Below are positions 32,514 to 39,737 of a DNA stretch of 52,485 bases, one piece after another (the first letter of the stretch is position 1; the number at the start of each line of letters is the position of its first letter). The stretch is from Oscillospiraceae bacterium. Lineage in GTDB: Bacteria; Bacillota; Clostridia; Oscillospirales; UBA929. A model generated the notes under the pieces. That model was not told the DNA's origin, made no database searches, and saw nothing but the letters and a program-made list of their open reading frames with translations. The DNA lies in the NCBI GenBank assembly GCA_009777255.1, contig WRMG01000006.1, positions 1 through 52,485 on the forward strand, read 5' to 3'. Made by a program: the position numbers and the translations under genes.

Positions 32514-32603
32514 TTGATTTTGGGTATTGCTTTTTCAATAAATACATGCTATAATACTTTTTGCGCCCTGTGCGCTAATCTATGGATAAAGGAGGTGGTT
32601 GAC

Positions 32604-32864
32604 TTGCCTAATATCAAGTCCGCCAAAAAACGCGTTCTGGTATCAGCCAAGAAAACCGCAAATAATAAAAGCGAGAAAACCGCTTTGAAAACAGCTATAA
32701 AGAAAGTACACATCTCTGTGGCGGAGGGCGGCAAGGCCGAGGCGGGCCAGGCGTATGTGAGCGCCCAGTCCTCGATCGACAAGGCCGCGCAGCACGGCAT
32801 TATGCACAAAAACACCGCCGCGCGCCGCAAGAGCAAGCTGGCGAGGGCTGTTTCCACGATGTAA
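32604..32864 (+). CDS. rpsT: Ribosomal protein bS20
   Basis: An 86-residue very basic protein (MPNIKSAKKRVLVSAKKTA) that binds 16S rRNA early in 30S assembly. The start is TTG at 32604 with the strong site GGAGGTGG at 32591-32598; TTG starts for rpsT are common and were linked to autoregulation in other bacteria. A terminator follows 21 bases after the stop. Confidence 0.97.
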   Translation: MPNIKSAKKRVLVSAKKTANNKSEKTALKTAIKKVHISVAEGGKAEAGQAYVSAQSSIDKAAQHGIMHKNTAARRKSKLARAVSTM

Positions 32865-32885
32865 TTTTGGCGGACACGATAGGCA

Positions 32886-32917
32886 GGCGCGGCGGGGAAA
32901 CCCGCCGCGCCGGTTTT
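32886..32917 (+). terminator. Terminator after rpsT
   Basis: GGCGCGGCGGG-GAAA-CCCGCCGCGCC, an 11-bp perfect stem (the loop is a GAAA tetraloop preceded by one extra G), followed by GGTTTT. Confidence 0.85.
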
Positions 32918-32937
32918 GTGTGACGTTGTGACATATA

Positions 32938-32968
32938 TACACGGCGCGTCAGGGATGCCGCGCCGTAC
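32938..32968. repeat. Palindromic repeat element, type E
   Basis: ACACGGCGCGTCAGGGATGC then CGCGCCGTAC; near-identical to 26051-26081. Confidence 0.72.
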
Positions 32969-32981
32969 AACACACCCGTTC

Positions 32982-33008
32982 GTAGGGCGCGATGTCCTCA
33001 TCGCGCCG
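32982..33008. repeat. Palindromic repeat element, type D
   Basis: GTAGGGCGCGATG-TCCT-CATCGCGCC, identical in the stem to the 26097 copy but with a different 3' flank. Confidence 0.8.
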
Positions 33009-33083
33009 TGTACCGTGTGTCGCCCGCGGGCGTCCCGTGTTTATTTTGCCGCCCGCGTAAATCCCGCGCCGTATATAACGCGG

Positions 33084-33110
33084 CGGGCGACCGGGGACGG
33101 TCGCCCCTAC
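33084..33110. repeat. Palindromic repeat element, type B
   Basis: GGGCGACCG-GGGA-CGGTCGCCC then CTAC. The stretch before it (33050-33082, CCCGCGTAAATCCCGCGCCG) resembles the inverse of 20735-20760. Confidence 0.8.
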
Positions 33111-33150
33111 ACACGTCCGCGTTAAATCCCCTGCCGGTTGCGACCGGCCA

Positions 33151-33177
33151 CGGGACGCCGAGGGCGTCGTCCCCTAC
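33151..33177. repeat. Palindromic repeat element, type A (inverted)
   Basis: GGGACGCC-GAG-GGCGTCGTCCCC then TAC: reverse complement of the 12276 element. It lies just after the 3' end (minus-strand reading) of the 13-gene operon. Confidence 0.8.
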
Positions 33178-33204
33178 AGGGGGCGTTTTTTGTGCGTGCG
33201 GGGG

Positions 33205-33699
33205 TTATTCGCCCATTATATGTATTAGGATTTCTCGCTCTCTGGCGCGCACCTGATCAAAGTCGGCGAACCATACATGGCCGAACCGGCCCAGCTGGGC
33301 ATCCCCGTCGATTATCGGGATGGAAACCGAACGCCCGATTATGGCCGAACGCAGATGGGCGTCGGTGTTCAGGCTCCACGCGGGGTCCTCCCCGATGGCC
33401 TGCGCGCGTACAATATGGTCTTTGCCGGGATGCAGGTACTGGCCCTCATAGCGGCAGGTCGGCGCGATTTTATCCAGCGCGTTGACGAGGTCCTGCATGA
33501 TGTAAAGCGTGTCGTTGAAGGTGCTGCCGGCCGACGGCTCCTGAATAAAAACGGAGCAGGTGGTATGCTGGGAGTACACCGTCAACAGGCCGTTTTTAAT
33601 GCCGGCGGACTCCAATACCCGTTTTACGTCCGGCGTCACGTCATGGAAGGTGGGGCGCGTTTGGGTCGTAACGCTTACTTTTTCACTGTGGATTTTCAT
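33205..33699 (-). CDS. YjbQ / UPF0047 family protein
   Basis: A 164-residue protein with the family signatures HTTCSVFIQEP (about 41-51), HPGKDH and the C-terminal FGHVWFADFD...REILIHIMGE. Members have weak thiamine-phosphate synthase activity in vitro; the true role is not settled. Start ATG at 33699 follows ACAGGAGGAAG; a longer upstream frame is rejected. It is the last gene of the 13-gene minus-strand operon, 25 bases after the TIM-barrel gene. Slightly longer than the usual ~135 residues. Confidence 0.9.
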   Translation of the reverse strand: MKIHSEKVSVTTQTRPTFHDVTPDVKRVLESAGIKNGLLTVYSQHTTCSVFIQEPSAGSTFNDTLYIMQDLVNALDKIAPTCRYEGQYLHPGKDHIVRAQAIGEDPAWSLNTDAHLRSAIIGRSVSIPIIDGDAQLGRFGHVWFADFDQVRAREREILIHIMGE

Positions 33700-33724
33700 T
33701 TTTGCTTCCTCCTGTAATTTATTT

Positions 33725-34432
33725 TCAGACGCCGTTTTGGCGGTCATCCCATGCCCTGCGTACCGCGGCGAACATTTCACGCAGTTTGGCTTTCGGGTCT
33801 TTCGCGTTGAAAATGCCCGACGCCGAACCGGCGGCGTCCGCTCCGGCATAGATACATTTGTATACGTCGTTTCCCGAGCTGATGCCCGCGCCTATCAGGA
33901 CGCTTATGTCCGCGTTTACGCTGCCGACGGTTTCGAGGGAGGTGCGGATATAGCTCAAATCGGCGCTCTCGGCGGTGCCTATAAGCTCCGCCGGCTCCGA
34001 TATAATGATGTTGGGGGAGAGGTTGGCCACGGCCCTTACCTCTGCCATTGAGGACGCGCATACCTCTGAATACAGCCCCAAATCCCGCGCTTTTTGGATC
34101 AGGCCGCAAAGCGCTGACAGACTGACGGGCCGTTCCGGGTGGTTCAGGCATACGCCGTGGGCGCCCGCGTCCCTGACGCTTTCTGGCAGAACCTTGCCGC
34201 CGCCGCCGCCCGGCCCTATACGAATATCGTCCATGCAGGGGGCGAATACATAGAGGTTTTTTGTGCGGGAGGCGATGCGCTCCAGCAGTATAAGCGGCGC
34301 GGTGAAAATCACCCGTATATCGTTTTTGACGGCTTCCTCATCGGCAAGCAGTGCGATGTCCACCACATCACGCCCGTACATGTAGCTCTTAGGGCCCAGT
34401 TCAAAAAAAGGCGGCTTGATTTTTGAAAGCAT
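33725..34432 (-). CDS. Triosephosphate isomerase homologue, archaeal type
   Basis: A 235-residue TIM barrel whose second half closely follows archaeal-type triosephosphate isomerase: CLNHPER (His98 as electrophile), ISEPAELIGT (Glu146 as base) and the phosphate-binding GAGISSGNDV (181-190) and SASGIF loops. Lys15 in GPKSYMYG fits the catalytic lysine, but the usual NxK asparagine is Gly13. It is shorter than bacterial TIM (~250). It probably isomerises a phosphorylated ketose or related compound made by the FGGY kinase in this operon, as TpiA2-type enzymes do in tetritol pathways; the substrate is inferred. Confidence 0.8.
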   Translation of the reverse strand: MLSKIKPPFFELGPKSYMYGRDVVDIALLADEEAVKNDIRVIFTAPLILLERIASRTKNLYVFAPCMDDIRIGPGGGGGKVLPESVRDAGAHGVCLNHPERPVSLSALCGLIQKARDLGLYSEVCASSMAEVRAVANLSPNIIISEPAELIGTAESADLSYIRTSLETVGSVNADISVLIGAGISSGNDVYKCIYAGADAAGSASGIFNAKDPKAKLREMFAAVRRAWDDRQNGV

Positions 34433-34447
34433 TCGGACTCCCTCCCT

Positions 34448-35065
34448 TTATTTGCGGATAAGCCGCGCCAGACCGGCCACGTTTACCGCGTGATTCCGCA
34501 ACCGGCTTCCGGTGTCGTTTCGCGGCGGTTCGCCGCGCGTTATTTCGTGGTAAGTGCCGGCGAAGCCGTGGGCGCCTATCTCCGACAAAGCCCTTATGCC
34601 CGACTGGATCAGCTCCCATTTGCCGATTTTCAGCGTGGGGACCAGATATTGGCGCGAGGTCTGCCCCAGCTTGACGAACTCCAGATGATGAAAATATTCA
34701 TGCGCAAGGATCATCTCCTCCGCCTCGTCATAGGGCATACCGTTTTTCTCCGCCCAGCGGCCGATGGAAACGGTGTAAAGCACGATTTTTCCCTCGTCGG
34801 GGAAATACTCGCTGAAATAGCGGACTTTGCCCACTATTTGATCGACGCTCCGTTTCTCCAGAACCAGACCGCCGCGCCGCGCGGCATCGTAGATATTTTT
34901 TGATTCGCCGCCCTCATTGAAGATATCCTTGGCGGCGGCGGCGCCGGTTTCCCACGCGCGGTCGGAAATGACGGCCCTGGCATCCTCGGGGATTTTGCCA
35001 TACAGGATGTCGCGGGTAAGCTCCTCGCGGGAGAGTTCCTTGTCAGGATAAGGGAAATTTCTCAT
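34448..35065 (-). CDS. HExxH protein, putative zinc-dependent hydrolase, unknown function
   Basis: A 205-residue soluble protein without signal peptide. It has AHEYFHHLEF (about 121-130), a zinc-binding HExxH with His122, Glu123 and His126, and a candidate third acidic ligand Glu in RALSEIGAHGF (about 160-170). The rest matches no family I can name. It is 18 bases from the acyl-CoA ligase and 15 from the TIM-barrel gene, so it belongs to the operon. It might be a peptidase or a ligand-modifying enzyme; no activity should be assumed. Confidence 0.7.
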   Translation of the reverse strand: MRNFPYPDKELSREELTRDILYGKIPEDARAVISDRAWETGAAAAKDIFNEGGESKNIYDAARRGGLVLEKRSVDQIVGKVRYFSEYFPDEGKIVLYTVSIGRWAEKNGMPYDEAEEMILAHEYFHHLEFVKLGQTSRQYLVPTLKIGKWELIQSGIRALSEIGAHGFAGTYHEITRGEPPRNDTGSRLRNHAVNVAGLARLIRK

Positions 35066-35083
35066 GGCCGCACCCTCCTCTCT

Positions 35084-37171
35084 TCACTGTTCAATCACCA
35101 GCAAAGCGTCGCATACCTGAACACCTCGCCCCTCCTCCATAACCAGCACCGGATTGAGGTCAAGCTCCTCCAGCCTGTCCCTGTTGTCACAGGCGAAGTC
35201 CGAGAGCGCAACCATTAAATCCGCCAGCGCCTCGACATCCCGCGTTTTGCCGCCACGATAACCCTCCAGCAGCGGCCAGGCGCGCAGGGACCGCAGCATA
35301 TTTTTCGCTTCGGCGCGGTTCAGCGGCGCCGGATACAGTGCGGCGTCACGGAAAAGCTCGACAAAAACGCCGCCCAAGCCCGCAAGCATTATGGGGCCGA
35401 GCTGTTTGTCCCGCTTAACGCCCAAAATCATTTCAAGCCCGCCTGTGAACATTTTCTGCACCAAAACGCCGTCTGTGTGCGCGTTCAGCTTTTTGGCGTT
35501 CTTCATTATCTGTTTATACGCGCACCGCGCGGCGGCGGCGTTAGCGAGGTTTAATTTGACGCAGCCGGCGTCGCTCTTATGCCGTATATCGGCCGAATTG
35601 ATTTTTAATACCGCCGGATAGCCGATTTGCTCCGCGAGAGCCTCTGCCTCCTCGACGCTGTGAGCCAATTCGCCCAGATAGATGTCCACTCCGGCTTGGA
35701 GCAGGATGCTTCGGCTGTCGTACTCGCTCAAGGGCTTGGCGTTAAGCTGTTTTTTTCGCGGCGGCGCCAGAGCCAGCCGTCTTTCGGACGGTTTGTATCC
35801 GATAAAATCCGCCAGATGGCGCAGCGCCGGAAACCCGTACTTGGGCGCCGCCAAAACGGGGATACCCATGCCGATAAATGTTTCTACAAAGGAGGGGTAG
35901 CGAGAACCCTCCACAAAAGGGAGGATGACCAGCGGCTTTTTTTTCAGCCGTTCGGAGGCCTTTTTGATACCCTCGAACATGATGAATTCCGGCTCGGTGG
36001 GTTTCTTTTCGGTGATCGTATAGCCCAGTATCCCGATGTCGATGCCCGGGTCATCCATAAATGTCAGGATACCTTCCGCGAACAGGTCGGCGTCATAGGA
36101 GAGGGTTACGGTCATATCAAGCGGATTGCGGGGGGTAGCGTAAAAAGGCAGCAGCTTTTTTAGCTTTTCAAGGGTCTTGGGCCGCAGCGCCTGATAGCGT
36201 ATTCCGTGCAGCCAGCCGCTGTCGGCGCATATTCCCGTTTCGCCGCCGGACATGCACATGGCGCCGAAGTTTGCCCGGTCAGGAATCTTTCCAATGGCGG
36301 CAAACAACGCCGCCGTGGTACGCAGCTCCTGAAGGTCCTGTACCCGTATGACCCCGAATTTACGGAACAGCGCATCGTAAATACTGTCGTCGCCGGTCAT
36401 GCTGCCGGTGTGGGTGGACGCGTTGGCGGCCCCCTCAGGGCTGCGCCCCGCCTTCAGGATTACCACGGGCTTGCGCTTTTGCGCGGCGCGGCGCAGTCCG
36501 GCCTCAAGACGCGCGGCGTTTTGAATCCCCTCGATATAAAGGGCTATAACCTTAGTGTCCTCATCGTCCACGAGAAAGCTGATATAGTCCTCGATGGTTA
36601 CTATCTTGCCGTTGCCGGCGGAAATAGCGTAAGACAGCTTTACCTCAGCGGCGTTCATCATGTCGATACAGAACTGCCCGCTCTGAGATACCAGACCGAT
36701 CCCGCCGGTTTTTCCGTGGTAATTGCCCTCGAACGCAAATGCCGGAATACCGTCGGAAAAATTTATGAAGCCGCTGCAATTGGGGCCCATTACCGCGATG
36801 TCCAGCTCCCGCGCGGCGCTGATCAGCCCGCTCTCATAATCCGCGCCTTTATCGCCGCCGGTTTCAGAGAAGCCGCTGGCGTAGATTACCGCGCCGCCGC
36901 AGCCTTTGCCGGCGGCCTCCCGCAGAAGGCTCTCCGCGTTCCGGCGGCCGGTGCATAGGATAACCAGATCTAAAGTGTCCGGCACATCGGACACGGTGGG
37001 GTAGCATTTCCTGCCCAGCACGGTTTCATATTTGGGATGGACGAAATATACCCGGCTGAGGTCATTTTGATAACTCATAATATTCAGGCAGGTATCGCGT
37101 CCCATGCCCATCTTTTCGCTGGCGCCGACGACGGCTACCGACTTAGGCTTCAGCAGTTTGCATATGTTCAT
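35084..37171 (-). CDS. ADP-forming acyl-CoA synthetase (acetate-CoA ligase type, fused alpha-beta)
   Basis: A 695-residue fusion: CoA-binding and ligase domains (1-460; VAVVGASEKMGMGRDT, GPNCSGFIN, and the phospho-His loop THTGSMTGDD near 250) followed by an ATP-grasp beta domain (about 470-695; SRSILLQAGVDIYLGEL, ending LEELDLNPVLV). It converts an acyl-CoA, ADP and Pi to acid, CoA and ATP. With the upstream 2-oxoacid:ferredoxin oxidoreductase it would form an energy-conserving pair. Its first 29 bases overlap the gamma-subunit gene. Confidence 0.93.
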   Translation of the reverse strand: MNICKLLKPKSVAVVGASEKMGMGRDTCLNIMSYQNDLSRVYFVHPKYETVLGRKCYPTVSDVPDTLDLVILCTGRRNAESLLREAAGKGCGGAVIYASGFSETGGDKGADYESGLISAARELDIAVMGPNCSGFINFSDGIPAFAFEGNYHGKTGGIGLVSQSGQFCIDMMNAAEVKLSYAISAGNGKIVTIEDYISFLVDDEDTKVIALYIEGIQNAARLEAGLRRAAQKRKPVVILKAGRSPEGAANASTHTGSMTGDDSIYDALFRKFGVIRVQDLQELRTTAALFAAIGKIPDRANFGAMCMSGGETGICADSGWLHGIRYQALRPKTLEKLKKLLPFYATPRNPLDMTVTLSYDADLFAEGILTFMDDPGIDIGILGYTITEKKPTEPEFIMFEGIKKASERLKKKPLVILPFVEGSRYPSFVETFIGMGIPVLAAPKYGFPALRHLADFIGYKPSERRLALAPPRKKQLNAKPLSEYDSRSILLQAGVDIYLGELAHSVEEAEALAEQIGYPAVLKINSADIRHKSDAGCVKLNLANAAAARCAYKQIMKNAKKLNAHTDGVLVQKMFTGGLEMILGVKRDKQLGPIMLAGLGGVFVELFRDAALYPAPLNRAEAKNMLRSLRAWPLLEGYRGGKTRDVEALADLMVALSDFACDNRDRLEELDLNPVLVMEEGRGVQVCDALLVIEQ

Positions 37172-37709
37172 AAATCACCATTCCGCTTTCAAATCCCGCG
37201 TTAAAGCATAGCGCGTTTTTTGGATTGTGTTTTCCTTTGCCCGCAAAGTGACTGTCAACGGCGTTTCTGAGGTATTCCGGCTCAAAGATACGGCTGACGG
37301 CGCAAAAAGCTCCCAGCATGGCGATGTTGGCGCCTTTAGCGTTATTAAAGCCGATTGCGATTTCTGTGGCGGGCAGGCGCGCGAACTTGATGTCTTTCCG
37401 GTAACCGCGGCCCGTCCTTACCAGCGATGTGTTGATAACCAGCATGCCGCCCGGTTTCAGCCGCTTTTCAAATTTGTCCAGCGACGTTTCGTTCAAAATG
37501 ATAAGGTAATCGGGCTTTGTGACATACGGGCTGGCGATCTCGCCGTCGGCTATCTTCACATGGCTGTTGGCGGTGCCTCCGCGCATTTCCGCCCCGTATG
37601 ACGGGAACCAGGTGACTGTCCAGCCCAGGCCCATAGCCGCCTCGGCAAGGATAAATCCCGCCACGGACACGCCCTGACCTCCGAACCCGGCAATAATCAG
37701 CTCCGTCAT
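37143..37709 (-). CDS. 2-oxoacid:ferredoxin oxidoreductase, gamma subunit
   Basis: A 188-residue subunit with GFGGQGV (8-14) and WFPSYGAEMRGGTANSHVKI, the hallmarks of PFOR/KOR/VOR gamma subunits. Start ATG at 37709 overlaps the beta stop (ATGA); the longer upstream frame lies in the beta gene and is rejected. Together with alpha, beta and the 8Fe ferredoxin it forms the four-subunit enzyme. Confidence 0.94.
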   Translation of the reverse strand: MTELIIAGFGGQGVSVAGFILAEAAMGLGWTVTWFPSYGAEMRGGTANSHVKIADGEIASPYVTKPDYLIILNETSLDKFEKRLKPGGMLVINTSLVRTGRGYRKDIKFARLPATEIAIGFNNAKGANIAMLGAFCAVSRIFEPEYLRNAVDSHFAGKGKHNPKNALCFNAGFESGMVIYEHMQTAEA

Positions 37710-38446
37710 ACCGGCTGCCCCCCTTTGTCGATGTATTCGCCCACAGGGAACAGGGGCTTTATTTCCTCGCGCAGTTTTTTCAGGGAGTTGAGAGGCGTCG
37801 TCCCCCAATTGGTCGGGCATGGGCTGAGTACCTCCACCAGACAAAAGCCTTCTTTGTCCAGCTGCTTTTGAAGGGCTTTTTTTATCATACTTTGCGTCCT
37901 TTCCACCTCCTGCGGGCTGTCCACCGACCCGCGCGACAGATACGCGATGTCGAAATGCCGCAGCGTCTTTACGACATCAAAGGGCGAGCCGTCCCTTACG
38001 GCGCTGCGGCCAGAGGGGGAGGAGGTGGTTCTCTGCCCGATTATCGAGGTCGGCGACATCTGCCCGCCGGTCATTCCGAAGACACAGTTGTTGACCACCA
38101 GCGCGAGGATATTCTCGTTGCGCAGCGCCGCGTGTATAGTGCTTTCGATACCAATGGCATAGGCGGAGCCGTCTCCGGCGTGGGCTATCACCACGTCGTC
38201 TTTCAGCACGCGCTTCACTCCCGCCGCGGCAATGATAGGCCGGCCGTGGGCGGCCCCGAGGTAGTTGTATGTGACGGTGCTTTCGATGAAAGCGCCGCAG
38301 GCCACGTCCATCACGGCGACTATCCTGTCGGACACGCCCAGCTGCTCGGCGGCCTCGGCTATGCACCGGACGACAATACCGTGACCGCAGCCCTGGCACC
38401 AGCCGGTATGCACGTCTTTAATAGTACAAGGTTTTCTCAGTGTCAT
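37706..38446 (-). CDS. 2-oxoacid:ferredoxin oxidoreductase, beta (thiamine-binding) subunit
   Basis: A 246-residue subunit with WCQGCGHG (16-23), the thiamine-diphosphate motif GDGSAYAIGIESTIHAALRN...VVNN (about 91-120) and GMTGGQMSPTS. These fit 2-oxoglutarate/branched-chain (KorB/VorA-like) enzymes more than pyruvate enzymes. Overlaps alpha (4 bases) and gamma (4 bases). Confidence 0.94.
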   Translation of the reverse strand: MTLRKPCTIKDVHTGWCQGCGHGIVVRCIAEAAEQLGVSDRIVAVMDVACGAFIESTVTYNYLGAAHGRPIIAAAGVKRVLKDDVVIAHAGDGSAYAIGIESTIHAALRNENILALVVNNCVFGMTGGQMSPTSIIGQRTTSSPSGRSAVRDGSPFDVVKTLRHFDIAYLSRGSVDSPQEVERTQSMIKKALQKQLDKEGFCLVEVLSPCPTNWGTTPLNSLKKLREEIKPLFPVGEYIDKGGQPV

Positions 38447-39519
38447 ATCTTACCTCTGATTTCCCGCAAAAAGGCCTCGGCCCGCTCCACGCACACTCCG
38501 GCGTCAGGCACATTTGCGAATTCGCCGTAATATTTCACCGGATACCTGCCGCCGGTGGCCAATATAATATCGTCCGTCATCTGCCCTAAAATGTTCATCT
38601 CCACACTCAGGAAGCCTTTTACCTGCGGCCCTGACTTTTCAAAGGCGCGCGACGGGAAAGGCCACAGCGTAATGGGCCGGATCAGCCCCAGCTTCAGCCC
38701 TTCGGCTCTCCCGTCTTTTACAGCCTGTTTGCATACTCTGGAGCTTATCCCGTAGGCGACAAGGATAATCTCGGCGTCGGCGGTCCGCAAGCATTCCCAG
38801 CGCTGCTGCTCCGCCGTCATCCTGCGGTATTTATCCAGCAGAAAGGTGGGATACCGGTCGGCGCCCATATGGTAATAGACGTTGACAATGTGGCGCTGCT
38901 CCTCCCCGTTTTTGCGGGATTTCAGTTCCCAGCCGCCGGTGCCGATGTCATGCTCTTTCCGCTCGGGAAGCTCCACCGCCTCAGCCATTTGCCCGATGGC
39001 GGCGTCCGACGCGATTATGACCGGATGCCGGTATTTCTCCGCCACGTCAAAGGCGGCATAGGCTATGTCGGCGTTTTCCTGCACGCCGGCGGGGGCGAAT
39101 ACGACGGTGCGGTAGTCGCCGTGGCCGCCGCCCCGCGTCAGCTGCCAGTAATCGCCCTGCCCCTGAAAGACGTCGCCGAGTCCTGAGCCGATACGCATTA
39201 CATCCACGATTACAGCGGGTATGTCGTCGGCCGCGAGGTACGAGATGCCCTCCTGTTTCAGAGAGAAGCCCGGGCCTGAAGAGGTGGTGAGGGCGCGCGC
39301 GCCTGCGGCGGCGGCTCCGAACAGCATGTTAATGCCGGCCACTTCGCTTTCCGTCTGAATACATTCTCCGTTGTATTCCGGCATACGCCAGGACATATAT
39401 TCCAAAATCTCTGACTGCGGGGTAATAGGGTAGCCGCTGAAAAAGCGGCAGCCCGCCCGCATGGCCGACTCGGCGAGGGCCTCGTTGCCCTTCATCAATA
39501 CCTTGGCCATTTTTGCCAA
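38443..39519 (-). CDS. 2-oxoacid:ferredoxin oxidoreductase, alpha subunit
   Basis: A 358-residue pyrimidine-binding and transketolase-C subunit: KGNEALAESAMRAGCRFFSGYPITPQSEI (11-39), GFSLKQEGISYLAADDIPAV and a C-terminal domain with SVEMNILGQMTDDI. The KorA/VorB pattern indicates a 2-oxoacid other than pyruvate. Start ATG at 39519 follows GGAGGTG. Substrate is uncertain. Confidence 0.94.
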   Translation of the reverse strand: MAKMAKVLMKGNEALAESAMRAGCRFFSGYPITPQSEILEYMSWRMPEYNGECIQTESEVAGINMLFGAAAAGARALTTSSGPGFSLKQEGISYLAADDIPAVIVDVMRIGSGLGDVFQGQGDYWQLTRGGGHGDYRTVVFAPAGVQENADIAYAAFDVAEKYRHPVIIASDAAIGQMAEAVELPERKEHDIGTGGWELKSRKNGEEQRHIVNVYYHMGADRYPTFLLDKYRRMTAEQQRWECLRTADAEIILVAYGISSRVCKQAVKDGRAEGLKLGLIRPITLWPFPSRAFEKSGPQVKGFLSVEMNILGQMTDDIILATGGRYPVKYYGEFANVPDAGVCVERAEAFLREIRGKI

Positions 39520-39540
39520 ACACCTCCTCTGTAAATCGGG

Positions 39541-39735
39541 CTAAAGCTCGAATACGAAATCAGGACAGATACGATAGCAATTCCCGCATTTAGAGCATTT
39601 CTCCACGTCCACCCGCACGGTAGGATACCCGTTTGTGCCGCCTGTTTTTGAGGGGGTTATTGCCTTTTTCGGGCAGAATGCGACACAGTAAAAGCAACCC
39701 TTGCATCTGGCGAGGTTGGTTTTGATTTTCTCCAT
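39541..39735 (-). CDS. 2x[4Fe-4S] ferredoxin subunit (delta)
   Basis: A 64-residue ferredoxin with two CxxCxxCxxxCP motifs (Cys 11, 14, 17, 21 and 47, 50, 53, 57), each for a [4Fe-4S] cluster. ATG at 39735 follows GAGAGGTGG; GTG at 39744 lies within that site. It lies 2 bases from the hydantoinase-like gene and 21 from the alpha gene. Electron carrier of the oxidoreductase. Confidence 0.94.
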   Translation of the reverse strand: MEKIKTNLARCKGCFYCVAFCPKKAITPSKTGGTNGYPTVRVDVEKCSKCGNCYRICPDFVFEL

Positions 39736-39737
39736 TT

